From: Treponema sp.
GTDB lineage: Bacteria; Spirochaetota; Spirochaetia; Treponematales; Treponemataceae
NCBI GenBank assembly: GCA_024681195.1
Contig: JAILBH010000132.1
Coordinates: 1 to 48,569 of the forward strand
DNA length: 48,569 nucleotides
Direction: 5' to 3'
The notes under the pieces are model-generated. The model was not told where the DNA came from. It made no database searches and was given only the letters and a program-made list of their open reading frames with translations. The translations under genes and the position numbers were made by a program. Positions within the stretch are counted from its first letter, which is position 1, and every line of letters begins with the position of its first letter. Of the stretch, positions 17,950 to 27,874 are shown piece after piece.

Positions 17950-19311
17950 TTATATTTTTATTCTTTTCATGTAGATATTATAACATATGATATTTGCTAA
18001 ATAGGTCAATATCCAGCTTATTGGATATGTGATGAAAATCATAAACGGCGTGTGAAACTGCGGAATCTGGAAGATGGTAAAAAGCCAGATAATGCGGAAA
18101 AGGCAGGCGCCTACTAAAGATGAAATTGTTGGAGTTAATGAATGACCAATACCACGGATACAGTTGGCCATGCCGTCCATCATGCCGCAGAGGCAGTAGG
18201 TGGTAAAAATGACTACAAGGCGGCTCATACCCATTTCTATAACGTCGGGGCTCTTGGAAAAGATGCCTATAAGAGAACGTCCGCAGGCAAGCATAGGAAG
18301 ACTCAGGGCGTTTCCAATTATAAAAATGCAGCCTTGAGAAATCCAAACAACTTTTTTAATACGGTCCGGGCGGCGGGCACCCATATTCTGTGAGCAGAAA
18401 GTCAACGAGCCTTGAGAAAAGCCGTTCATTGCAGTGTAGACAAAGCCTTCCAGGTTTACTGCAGCGGCGTTTCCGGCAACAAGGACTGCTCCAAAAGAAT
18501 TAACTGATGACTGGATTATTACGTTTGAAAAAGAAAACATAATACCCTGAAATCCTGCAGGTAATCCAATTTTTACAATTTTGGCAAGGATGTGAGTGTC
18601 TATCGAAAGCTTTTTTATATTAAGATGAAAAGCCCCATCCTCTTTTACAAGCAAAAAAATAACACAAGCAGCCGCAAAGCATTGAGAAATAACAGTAGCC
18701 CACGCAACCCCGGCTACATCAAGTTTAAAGCGGATTACAAAAATAAGGTTCAGGAAAAGGTTAATGATTCCTGCTGTAAAAAGAATATAAAGAGGACGCT
18801 TTGTGTCTCCCTTAGAACGAAGTAAGGCGCTGCCAAAGTTATAAATCATGGTTGCAGTAATGCCGCCAAAATAAATGCGAAGATAAACTGCCGCAAGCTC
18901 CAGAACTTCGGGTGGAGACTGCATGAGTTTAAGAATAAATCTTGTAAAGCAAACTCCAACAGTAGTAAGAATTACACCGCTTATGAGCGACAACAAAATT
19001 GAAGTATGAACTGTCTGTTCAAGCCTGTCCTGTCTGCCCGCCCCAAAATAGCTGGCACTAACTACATTTGTTCCAATCGAAAGCCCCATAAAAAGATTTA
19101 CAAGAAGGTTTATGAGAGAGCCTACAGAACCTACAGCAGCAAGTGAGTTATCTCCTGCAAAACGTCCGACAACAACAACATCTGCGGCATTAAAAAGCAG
19201 CTGGAGTAAACTTGATAAAATGAGTGGAATAGAAAATTTTAGAAGCTTACCAAAGATTGGCCCATGGGTCATATCTATCTGGTTAGAGCTTTTAGTAACT
19301 CCTATTTTCAT
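17950..19311 (-). CDS. MATE-family efflux transporter
   Basis: About 12 TM helices; GPIFGKLLKFSIPLILSSLLQLLFNAADVVVVGRFAG is typical of the MATE N-terminus. Confidence 0.95.
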   Translation of the reverse strand: MKIGVTKSSNQIDMTHGPIFGKLLKFSIPLILSSLLQLLFNAADVVVVGRFAGDNSLAAVGSVGSLINLLVNLFMGLSIGTNVVSASYFGAGRQDRLEQTVHTSILLSLISGVILTTVGVCFTRFILKLMQSPPEVLELAAVYLRIYFGGITATMIYNFGSALLRSKGDTKRPLYILFTAGIINLFLNLIFVIRFKLDVAGVAWATVISQCFAAACVIFLLVKEDGAFHLNIKKLSIDTHILAKIVKIGLPAGFQGIMFSFSNVIIQSSVNSFGAVLVAGNAAAVNLEGFVYTAMNGFSQGSLTFCSQNMGARRPDRIKKVVWISQGCIFIIGNALSLPMLACGRSLIGIFSKSPDVIEMGMSRLVVIFTTYCLCGMMDGMANCIRGIGHSLTPTISSLVGACLFRIIWLFTIFQIPQFHTPFMIFITYPISWILTYLANIICYNIYMKRIKI

Positions 19312-19571
19312 AAATCCTCTAAAAGCTCTCGGAAAAAGTGATTTTCGACTTTAGCATGATTCATGAGGTCCCCGTAAGATTCAAATCTTTTTCCTTCGTA
19401 AAGCTGACCAAAAACAATATACTCTTTTCCGCTATCGTCCTTATCATAATTAAGGACATAAGTTTTTCCCTTAAAAACAAATTCGAATTCTTTTTTTGAT
19501 TGTATATAAAAATAGATATCGTCTTTGGTCATATTAAAACACATTTTAATTTTTTTAATAATTATATGCAA
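19308..19571 (-). CDS. Small hypothetical protein
   Basis: Open frame overlapping the MATE gene by 4 bp; likely starts at an internal Met (MTKDDIYFYIQSKKEFEFVFKGKTYVL). Confidence 0.6.
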   Translation of the reverse strand: MHIIIKKIKMCFNMTKDDIYFYIQSKKEFEFVFKGKTYVLNYDKDDSGKEYIVFGQLYEGKRFESYGDLMNHAKVENHFFRELLEDL

Positions 19572-19594
19572 CCATAAATAATTAAATCATAAAG

Positions 19595-19735
19595 TGTGGC
19601 TCCCAGTCGAGAACGGGTTTGCAAAACCGCGGCCTAGGCCGCTAGACGCTGAAGTGCCTTGTAATTATATACTTGGCCGCAAAAGCGGCCGCACTTCAGA
19701 GTCTTTTTGAAATCCGTTCTCTCCTTCGCGCCACA
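19595..19735. repeat. Long imperfect, branched intergenic hairpin element (copy B)
   Basis: TGTGGC/GCCACA, GAGAACGG/CCGTTCTC, AGAC-CTGAAGTGC/GCACTTCAG-GTCT, plus internal palindromes GCGGCCTAGGCCGC and GGCCGC-AAAA-GCGGCC. Confidence 0.8.
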
Positions 19736-19849
19736 AAAATGAATTTATTATTGTTAATATGAAATCTTTAATTTTACCCTCCGTTTTATTCCCTCGCGCC
19801 TATATAATATATATAGAATTAACATATCTATTTATGATATTATTTATAT

Positions 19850-20803
19850 ATGAGTAAAATAAAAGACATAAGCGATAAAATAAAACATTCAGTAGAAACC
19901 GTTTTTAAAGGTGATGAAAATATTGTAGACATGATCCTGGCAGCTGTTTTTGCCGGAGGTCATGTTCTTTTGGAAGATGTGCCGGGAACAGGAAAAACTG
20001 TTCTGGCCAAAGCTCTTGCAAAATCAAGCGGACTTGCATTCAGCCGCATTCAGTGTACACCAGATTTAATGCCAAGCGATGTAACAGGTTCTTCTGTATG
20101 GCTTCCTGCAAAATCTGAGTTTGAATTCCGTCCGGGGCCTGTAATGTCAAGCATAGTTTTAGTAGACGAGCTCAACCGTGCAACTCCGCGTACTCAGTCT
20201 GCCCTGCTTGAAGCTATGGCCGAAGGTCAGATAAGTATAGACGGCAAACGCCACGAACTTGGTAAGCCCTTTTTTGTAATTGCTACCGAAAACCCTGTTG
20301 AATCAGAAGGTACCTTCCCTCTTCCTGAGGCTCAGAAAGACCGATTTATGCTTTGCCTTTCAATTGGATATCCTAAAAAAGAAGAAGAAATATCAATCAT
20401 TACTGCACAGCGTTCTCTTGTTCATCCTGTTGAAGCTGTACAGGCAGTTGTTACTAAAGATGAAATCCTTGCCTGTATGGAAGAAGCTGTAAATGTTCAT
20501 GTAGACGAAGCTGTTATGGAATATCTTTTGGCACTTGTAGAAGCAACAAGAACAAACGAAAGCCTTACTGCAGGTATTTCGCCTCGTGGTTCCATTGCAT
20601 TGTATAAGGCCGCACAGGCATTGGCCGCTGTAAAGGGACGTTCTTACGTTACACCGGAAGATGTAAAGAGTCTTACTCTTCCTGTATTCCGCAAACGAAT
20701 AATCTTAAAGGGAGACGCAATTATACGTGGTCTTACTGCCCAAAGCATAATTCGTCAGCTTCTGGAAGCCGTTCCTGTTCCTGATTTTAAGGCTCATGTA
20801 TAA
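19850..20803 (+). CDS. MoxR-family AAA+ ATPase
   Basis: GGHVLLEDVPGTGKTVLAKAL, VDELNRATPRTQSALLEAM, FVIATENPVESEGTFPLPEAQKDRF. Confidence 0.95.
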   Translation: MSKIKDISDKIKHSVETVFKGDENIVDMILAAVFAGGHVLLEDVPGTGKTVLAKALAKSSGLAFSRIQCTPDLMPSDVTGSSVWLPAKSEFEFRPGPVMSSIVLVDELNRATPRTQSALLEAMAEGQISIDGKRHELGKPFFVIATENPVESEGTFPLPEAQKDRFMLCLSIGYPKKEEEISIITAQRSLVHPVEAVQAVVTKDEILACMEEAVNVHVDEAVMEYLLALVEATRTNESLTAGISPRGSIALYKAAQALAAVKGRSYVTPEDVKSLTLPVFRKRIILKGDAIIRGLTAQSIIRQLLEAVPVPDFKAHV

Positions 20804-21882
20804 TGATCAGGCCTGCTTCCGCACTTAAAACAACCTTATATTTCTCTATTTTTGCAATTTTGTTTTTGCCTTATAAATTTGTTCAGGCAATTGCAATTAG
20901 TGCCCTGCTTATAATCCTTGTAAGCTATATCTGGGCGCGTGCATTAAGTAAGGGAATAAAGGTTGAACGCGATGAAGCAGAAATAAAAACAGTTTCTTAC
21001 GAAAGACTTACAATTTCTTTTACAATAACTAATCATTCACGATTTCCAGCCCTTATGTGCTTTGTTCTGGATAATATTCCCTTTCTTCATGTATTTGAAA
21101 AGCAGAATGAAAGACTTTTTATGCTGAGGGGTCACGAAAAAAAGACAGTTTTTTACCAGGCAAATGCACTCCAGCGTGGGCTTTATACAGCAGGTCCCAT
21201 TTCTGTAAAAACAAATGATCCTTTGGGACTATTTGATATTGAATTTGAGTTTGAATGTACCCAACGTATTTTAGTTCGCCCGGCACGTATTCAGCTTAAG
21301 ACAAATGCACATCCCGGGCTCCCACAGGGAAACATTAAAATAAATAACCCGATTTATGAAGACATTACCATGCGCCGCTGCCTTAGGGAATATAAAAACG
21401 GTGATGAACTTAAGCGTATAAACTGGCGTGCAAGTGCTAAGTATGATTCTCTTTATACAAACGAATACGAAGACACCTTTGACGCACCTTTTTTTGTTTT
21501 CTTAAACCTTGCCAAAGATGATTACCCGCTTAATCACTGTCATGAAATGGGAGAAAAGGCAATAGAAATTGCAGCAAGCATTGTAAACACTGCAGCACGT
21601 CTTAAGCAGCGCTGTGGCTTTGCGGCTTATGGTTCGGCTTTTCCTTTTATAAAACCAGGCGAAAATCAGGCAGATTGTATTTTGGATATCCTTTCGCTCA
21701 TTCAAATGGAAAACGGAAAGCTTGATTATGATCCTGAGGCAAAATTAAAGCAGGAGCTTAGTACGGGAACCCTGCTTTTTGTTATAGGTCCAAAGGAAGT
21801 AAGCTTGTATAACGATAAAATTGGTGCCGGCCAGTATGGAGTTACCACCCAGACTCTTGGAATTATGAGGGATATAAAATGA
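20803..21882 (+). CDS. DUF58-domain protein
   Basis: TM pair; REYKNGDELKRINWRASAKYDSLYTNEYE is the DUF58 signature region. Confidence 0.92.
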   Translation: MIRPASALKTTLYFSIFAILFLPYKFVQAIAISALLIILVSYIWARALSKGIKVERDEAEIKTVSYERLTISFTITNHSRFPALMCFVLDNIPFLHVFEKQNERLFMLRGHEKKTVFYQANALQRGLYTAGPISVKTNDPLGLFDIEFEFECTQRILVRPARIQLKTNAHPGLPQGNIKINNPIYEDITMRRCLREYKNGDELKRINWRASAKYDSLYTNEYEDTFDAPFFVFLNLAKDDYPLNHCHEMGEKAIEIAASIVNTAARLKQRCGFAAYGSAFPFIKPGENQADCILDILSLIQMENGKLDYDPEAKLKQELSTGTLLFVIGPKEVSLYNDKIGAGQYGVTTQTLGIMRDIK

Positions 21883-23321
21883 AAACTAAGATGAATGTCG
21901 GTTATTCACATAAGTTTTTAGAACGATTCCTCATTTTTTTGACACTTGCCTCTTTTTTATGCTGTGGTTTAAGTCTTTTGCGCGACCTTACAATCCAGAA
22001 AAAAGAAGTAATCAATTACCTTACAATAATCCTTACAGCAGTTTATGCGGTAATAGCTTTTGGAATAATAGCAATTTTCTTTAATGAAAATACAAAGACC
22101 GGAACTTTTGTAAGAATGAGTGTGTATTTTCCGCTGGCAGGCGGTATAATTGCATATTTTTTGCGAAGCTTTATAAACTTTCCTGTTATGCTGTTAATAT
22201 CTTTTGCAATGTTTATACTGTATAAAAAGCTTTTTGAAGCATTTTTTGAACATGACGGTTTTGAAAAGCAATGTGCCAACAAAAACAATACAACTGGTTT
22301 GCAAAAAGAACTTTATGATTATAATATACATTTAAGTGGTGCTGCAGCCGGTTATCGTCAAAACAGAACAATTCTTTTTATTCTTGCAATTATACTTTTG
22401 ATTCTTACGGGGCTTACTGTTACAACCTGTGGTACTCCTTCTTTGCTTTCTGTTATTCTGCTTTTTACCTACATTATATGTTTATATTCAAATCTGTTTA
22501 TTTATTCGCATTATGTCCGCGAGGCTGTATATGCATCAGATGGTTTTGTAAATGTTTTTGATTTTAGATTTAAAATTGTCGGAGTAAGCCTCATCATATT
22601 TGCAGCATGCTTTTTAGTGAGCCTGCTTGTTTCTTCAAATCACTCCCCGCTTAAGCTTTCTTATCTTTTATTTTTCTTAAAATGGTTCAAAAAGCCCGAA
22701 ACAAATTCTCAAGCTCAATATAAAGATGTGATTAATGATGATGTTATTGCCCAAAGATTAAAGGATCTTGAAATATATCAGCGTGCAATTGACGAAGGGA
22801 AAGAAACTAAAGGAACTTTTACTTTTGCAATAATTTGCGGGGCAATTTTTGTACTTGCAATCTTGTGGTATTTTATAAGTCCGTTCTTTAAAAGAGCCTG
22901 GGACAAATACTTACGTGGTGTAAGCTTTAAGGCAATTTTTAAAAACTTTTTTGTTCACATAAAAACACTGATTAAAGGACTGTTTACTAAAAAACAACGC
23001 TTTAAGCTGGAACGCTCAGAAAGCTCCCGTCGTTTTGGTAAGGAGATGGAAGAATTTCTAAAAACAGCAAAAAAATCAAAGGAAAAAAAGGCAGAACTTG
23101 ATCGTCTTACAAGAAAGTTTATGAAGATAATAGATTTTGGAACTTCACAGGGTGTTGAATATACAAAAAATCTGGCTCCGGCTGAATATACACAACTATT
23201 GAATAACCAGAACGCGGTTACTGCAGGCTTACTTTTTGAAAAAGCCCTTTACGATAAAGAATGCCTCACAGCAGAAGAAGAAAAATCCTTTAGTTCACTG
23301 GTGGATAAAATATGCGGATAG
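21879..23321 (+). CDS. Polytopic membrane protein of MoxR/DUF58 operon, possibly with a DUF4129-like C-terminus
   Basis: Multiple TM helices and a cytoplasmic C-terminus; translationally coupled to the DUF58 gene. Confidence 0.65.
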   Translation: MKTKMNVGYSHKFLERFLIFLTLASFLCCGLSLLRDLTIQKKEVINYLTIILTAVYAVIAFGIIAIFFNENTKTGTFVRMSVYFPLAGGIIAYFLRSFINFPVMLLISFAMFILYKKLFEAFFEHDGFEKQCANKNNTTGLQKELYDYNIHLSGAAAGYRQNRTILFILAIILLILTGLTVTTCGTPSLLSVILLFTYIICLYSNLFIYSHYVREAVYASDGFVNVFDFRFKIVGVSLIIFAACFLVSLLVSSNHSPLKLSYLLFFLKWFKKPETNSQAQYKDVINDDVIAQRLKDLEIYQRAIDEGKETKGTFTFAIICGAIFVLAILWYFISPFFKRAWDKYLRGVSFKAIFKNFFVHIKTLIKGLFTKKQRFKLERSESSRRFGKEMEEFLKTAKKSKEKKAELDRLTRKFMKIIDFGTSQGVEYTKNLAPAEYTQLLNNQNAVTAGLLFEKALYDKECLTAEEEKSFSSLVDKICG

Positions 23322-24508
23322 TCTTTTACAGTTCAAATTCCAATATTTTTGATGAAAAAAACTTTATAATCTCCGTGTTTCCAAAAAATACTACTACATT
23401 TAAGAACTTTAGGCTTGTTCATCCGGAACATGAATTTTTCTGTGTTACTCAAAAACCTGCCATGTTTATGCCGGAAGAAAGCTCCCCAAATGTTTTTTAT
23501 CTTCCTCAGGATGCTTCTACACAAGATTTTGCCGATTCAATCCAAAAGCTCAAGCCAGAGCTTGCCATTGCAATGACCTTTTGGATTGAACCTTACGATT
23601 GGCTTCCTGTAAGTGATTCGCTTATTGCTCAAAAATTAAATGAATCTGGCATAAAAACAATCTGTCATAGTACTGAATGTGGATTAAACTGCTTTGATAA
23701 ATGGCGTACTCATAACGAATTAAACAGCCTTGGATTTGATGTTCCACGCGCTGTTTTTTGTGATCATGATTTATATTTTTGTGCCGGAAGCAATAAAGAA
23801 GTTATCCGTAATGTTTACAAAGAAAGCGTACTCTCAGAGCTAAAAAAATTAAAGCTTCCGCTTATTATAAAGGATACAACCGGACTTAGTTCTTATGGAA
23901 TGACTGTTGTAAATACCTATGGTGAAGCTGCCGGTTATCTTAATTCCAAGCGAAATAATTCAAACCGGCTCATAGAAGAATATATAAATGGACAGCAATA
24001 TGGACTTGAAATTTATGGAGTGCCGGGCTTTTATCAGGTGCTTCCGCCTTTTAAAATGAGTATTAATCAATATGGAATTACAAGTCCTAAACAAAGCATA
24101 AAATGCGGACCTTGTAAACTTCCAGAATCATTAAATGCCATGATGCTTGAGCTTGCCGAAAAAATGAAGTTTTACGGAGTTGTTCAGGTAGATTTAATTT
24201 TAGATGAAAAAAATAACTGGCACATAATAGAAATTAATCCGCGTCTAAGTGGAATGAGCTATACATATGCAGCCGCCTGCTCTCTTTCGGTTTTTGAAAT
24301 GCTTTATCGTTCCTGTGTACAAAAGGTTTTACTTCCTGAATGTAAAGGTTTAATTATGAGTTTAAAGCTTCCACTTATGAATCAACAGGAGCTTTTGGAA
24401 ATAAGCAGTATAAAAGGTGTAAAACTTCTTAATCAGACAAATGATCTGGCTGCTAAACAGGAAAGAGAAAAAGGTTTTTGTGAATGTATAATTGCTTATC
24501 AGCAGTAA
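23312..24508 (+). CDS. ATP-grasp-domain ligase
   Basis: KLKLPLIIKDTTGLSSYGM, RLIEEYINGQQYGLEIYG, VDLILDEKNNWHIIEINPRLSGMSYTYA. Confidence 0.85.
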   Translation: MRIVFYSSNSNIFDEKNFIISVFPKNTTTFKNFRLVHPEHEFFCVTQKPAMFMPEESSPNVFYLPQDASTQDFADSIQKLKPELAIAMTFWIEPYDWLPVSDSLIAQKLNESGIKTICHSTECGLNCFDKWRTHNELNSLGFDVPRAVFCDHDLYFCAGSNKEVIRNVYKESVLSELKKLKLPLIIKDTTGLSSYGMTVVNTYGEAAGYLNSKRNNSNRLIEEYINGQQYGLEIYGVPGFYQVLPPFKMSINQYGITSPKQSIKCGPCKLPESLNAMMLELAEKMKFYGVVQVDLILDEKNNWHIIEINPRLSGMSYTYAAACSLSVFEMLYRSCVQKVLLPECKGLIMSLKLPLMNQQELLEISSIKGVKLLNQTNDLAAKQEREKGFCECIIAYQQ

Positions 24509-25347
24509 GTTGTTGTTTGAATTAAGGCCGAAATTGTATTGTCGGTAAAATTTCCGCTTTGAGCCATTCCTTTAATTTGTTCTGCTGTATATTTTGATTC
24601 GGGATAAACTACTACGACTGATTTATCCTTGTCCTGCAAAAAGTTTGTCTCTCCAAAATTTGTGTATCGGGTTGCACCTATAGAAACCATTATTTGTTTT
24701 GGGCAGAGTGCGGCAACAAGATAGCTGTGAATATCTTCTGCAGGTCCTTCATTTTTCTGACCGTTAAATTTTTCGAGCATCCAGTCTGTGAGTTTTTTAT
24801 AGATATAGCTGTAATCACGGATTGCAGAATTTTCCCCATATTCGTAAACCTGGTCGTTTCGGATTAAAAAGCTTGCGATGCGATAGTTGTCAAAGCTGCA
24901 GCCTTTTTCAAAACCATCTGCCATAATCAGATTATCAGAAAAACCTTTAGAACATTCCCCCCAGTTTTTCTTTTCGCTGATTTTTTTTGCTCCCTGTTTA
25001 CGGATTGAACAGTCATTGGAAGCTCCAAAACATAAAGGACTAAGTTTGGTAAGCGTTTCACCTTCCCAACTTGCATTAAAAATAACAGCACATTCAGGTT
25101 CAATCTGAAGCTTTTCTTCCCCCTTAGGAAAAATTATTTTGTGTGAATTAAAAGGAAAAACCTTAAGAAACTCTGGAACTCCAGTTTTTGCAGGAATATA
25201 AGTTGGAAAAATTGCTTTAGGCGCATCAGCTTCTTTTGTTATTACATTTGCAAAATCAATTGCTTCGCCAGCCTGCTCAAGATGGCCAGTAAAGTTACCT
25301 GCTACGCCAAAACAGGGAATGTTTTTTGAGTCATAAAAGTCTGTCAT
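24499..25347 (-). CDS. DUF5718-like protein (tentative family name)
   Basis: IPCFGVAGNFTGHLEQAGEA N-terminus; family name recalled, not searched. Confidence 0.55.
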   Translation of the reverse strand: MTDFYDSKNIPCFGVAGNFTGHLEQAGEAIDFANVITKEADAPKAIFPTYIPAKTGVPEFLKVFPFNSHKIIFPKGEEKLQIEPECAVIFNASWEGETLTKLSPLCFGASNDCSIRKQGAKKISEKKNWGECSKGFSDNLIMADGFEKGCSFDNYRIASFLIRNDQVYEYGENSAIRDYSYIYKKLTDWMLEKFNGQKNEGPAEDIHSYLVAALCPKQIMVSIGATRYTNFGETNFLQDKDKSVVVVYPESKYTAEQIKGMAQSGNFTDNTISALIQTTTYC

Positions 25348-25352
25348 TTTGA

Positions 25353-26498
25353 TTATCTACCCTTAAGCTTTTTGATTACTTTTTTATGCCAGAAGGCACG
25401 GAGTTTTTCTGCAGCAATATAAAGAGTGTAAATATTTTTAAAAGGAATATCCCAGCTGCCTATTCTGTGTATTATGCGTCCACCAAAATTAGCCTTGAAC
25501 ATATAAAGTCCGTGCATAGGATGATTTTCATCTTCTCCTTCGGGCGGCATTCCGTACATATCATAATATTTGCTGCCATAAGCCTTTGCATCTTTCATAG
25601 CAGTCCATTGTAAAAGATGATTTGGCATTAAATTGCGTTTGTGGTTGCTGCTGGCTCCATAAAGATAAACAGCTTCATCATGACTAAAAAGCGTCATTAT
25701 GGCAGCAATTTCTTCTCCTTCATGTTCTGCAATATAAAGGGAAACCTCCGGAACATCTTTACCGGCAGCAATTTCTTCTGCAGAAGCTTTTATTAAATCA
25801 AGATAATAAGCTTTTGCATGACTTGAATTTCCGTCCCTTGCATTTGTCTCTTTTGTCAGTTCATAAAATTTGTCTATTTTTTCGGACAAGTTAAGACTGT
25901 TTCCTAAGTAACGTTTAATTTCAACACCCTTTTTCTGGCTCAATCTAATGTTATAGCGCCATTTAGAGTGCATTCTGTTCATAATTTCTTCTTCATCAAC
26001 AGTCAAATCAACAAGTGTTGTGTCCGGCGGTTGAATATCTACACTGTTTTTTTTAAGCTTGAGCTTGTCTGCAAAAGAAACAATTTTAATTCCCTTGTTA
26101 AAAGCTGCCATTTCTAAAAAGTCATCAAATTCAACAGCCGGATCAAAACGAATTGCAATTGTATTTTTGGGAAGTTCTGGTTTTAAGGCAAAAGCTATAT
26201 CATGTAAAAGATTTGCAAATTCAATTGCCTGATCCTGAGGACTAATTTCTGCCCTGTCAAAAGGAAGCGCCGGAAACAATGGAACATAAGCAATCGAAAA
26301 TCGATTCTTTGCAAAGCTTCTGTTCATAACAGAAACTTCTGCAGTATTAGTTTGACCGTTATAAGTTATGTCCAGGGAAAACCTTTTGCTTGTCCAGCCA
26401 TGTCTTGATTTAAAATCTGCCCAGAATGGGGTTTGTAAAAAACTGCCGTTATTAGTGCATTCTGTTTCAGCTGCAGGCAGTACCTTTATATCAAACAT
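25353..26498 (-). CDS. FemAB/FemX-like peptidyltransferase (GNAT fold)
   Basis: LQTPFWADFKSRHGW N-terminus; YLYGASSNHKRNLMPNHLLQWTAMKDAKAYGSKYYDMYG. Confidence 0.85.
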   Translation of the reverse strand: MFDIKVLPAAETECTNNGSFLQTPFWADFKSRHGWTSKRFSLDITYNGQTNTAEVSVMNRSFAKNRFSIAYVPLFPALPFDRAEISPQDQAIEFANLLHDIAFALKPELPKNTIAIRFDPAVEFDDFLEMAAFNKGIKIVSFADKLKLKKNSVDIQPPDTTLVDLTVDEEEIMNRMHSKWRYNIRLSQKKGVEIKRYLGNSLNLSEKIDKFYELTKETNARDGNSSHAKAYYLDLIKASAEEIAAGKDVPEVSLYIAEHEGEEIAAIMTLFSHDEAVYLYGASSNHKRNLMPNHLLQWTAMKDAKAYGSKYYDMYGMPPEGEDENHPMHGLYMFKANFGGRIIHRIGSWDIPFKNIYTLYIAAEKLRAFWHKKVIKKLKGR

Positions 26499-27874
26499 TA
26501 TAAACCTTCAATAGAGTTGTCTTTATACTTTTCATTTTCTTCGATGATTTTGTCCTTGATTGCAAGAAATTCTTCAACAAGAACCGGATCAAATTCAACA
26601 CCGGCACCTTTTTTTATTATGTCAAAGGCTTCATCGTAAGAACTAGGATTTTTATAACAGCGGTAATTTACAAGTGCTTCAAAAACATCCACAATAGCCA
26701 TTATTCTGGCGCCAAGAGGAATATCCTTTTCTCTTAAATGCTCCGGATACCCTTTTCCATTCCATCTTTCATGATGTGAACGGCAGATTTGAGCTGTAAG
26801 TCTAACCTGGTCACGATTATTTGTAAGAGGAAGAATATCAGATACAATCTTGGCTCCATTTTCGGCATGGGTCTGAATTGTAATAAATTCTTCTTCTGTG
26901 AGTTTTCCAGGTTTATTCAAAATATAATCTGGAATATAGATTTTTCCAATATCGTGGAAAGGAATTGCATCAACAAGCAGTTCAATATATTTTTCGCTCA
27001 AAACATCCCTGTAAATTCCTTTTCGTGCACAGGCATCGGCAAAAACCTTAACCATATTTGTAACACGCATTTCGTGTACACCAGATTCAAGCTTTCGGTT
27101 TTCTATAAGATTTGTAAAGTAATAAACAGAATTTTTCTGATGTTCAAGAGTTTGAATTCTTTTTTCATTATATAACTTATTAGAAATTTCAAGCTCCTGG
27201 TTCATCTTCTGATTCAAATTTATAAAAATAATCAGGAATGAAATTGCAAGACCAATGCTTATTAAAGCAACACCAAAATTTGCAATCTGAATTATATGAG
27301 AAATGAATGGGAAAAATATGAACGACGCAAAACCAATATTTTCCAGATTTTGAACATTTTTATGATACTTAAGGATAAGAAATAAGGCTTCCAGATAAAG
27401 CACAACTTCTATTCCAACAAGTATCATAAACCAGCTGCCTCTGTGATAGGTATTATCAGGGGCAATTGTATAATAAATGCCAAGGAATGGAGTTAGAATA
27501 AGCAGAATCATATAGAGTATGCTTATTCCAAGACTAAAGTATGAATAGCCTTTATTGATTTTAGTATCTTTCTGGTAGTAGCGGATTACATAACCGATAT
27601 AAAAATAGATAATAAAGATTCCTGTAAAATAATACAGGAAGGATGACAATGGTAATGCAACGAGCTTCCAAGCTGCATCAGTTCCTTCACTGATCCACAT
27701 AAAGATGTCAGTAATGCCATAGAAAATGGCTGCAATATTTGTGAATAAAAACCATTTTGCAGATTCATCTTTCTTTTTAAAATAAGAAATAGAAAAAGCA
27801 ATTATGAGACAAATAATAATACTGCATACGTCCAGCGATACGTTGGCCGCATTAATAACGTCTTTACTCATCAT
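26498..27874 (-). CDS. HD-GYP-type phosphodiesterase with polytopic membrane sensor region
   Basis: PFHDIGKIYIPDYILNKPGKLTEEEFITIQTHAENGAKI and CRSHHERWNGKGYPEHLREKDIPLGARIMAIVDVFEAL. Confidence 0.92.
   Translation of the reverse strand: MMSKDVINAANVSLDVCSIIICLIIAFSISYFKKKDESAKWFLFTNIAAIFYGITDIFMWISEGTDAAWKLVALPLSSFLYYFTGIFIIYFYIGYVIRYYQKDTKINKGYSYFSLGISILYMILLILTPFLGIYYTIAPDNTYHRGSWFMILVGIEVVLYLEALFLILKYHKNVQNLENIGFASFIFFPFISHIIQIANFGVALISIGLAISFLIIFINLNQKMNQELEISNKLYNEKRIQTLEHQKNSVYYFTNLIENRKLESGVHEMRVTNMVKVFADACARKGIYRDVLSEKYIELLVDAIPFHDIGKIYIPDYILNKPGKLTEEEFITIQTHAENGAKIVSDILPLTNNRDQVRLTAQICRSHHERWNGKGYPEHLREKDIPLGARIMAIVDVFEALVNYRCYKNPSSYDEAFDIIKKGAGVEFDPVLVEEFLAIKDKIIEENEKYKDNSIEGL

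Noticed and set aside
17803-18000. ORF 17803..18000 (+)
   Set aside because: Translation through hairpin A and the 3' end of MATE gene; no start context or homology signal.
19628-19642. Restriction-site-like palindrome GCGGCCTAGGCCGC as an independent signal
   Set aside because: Best explained as one branch of hairpin element B.
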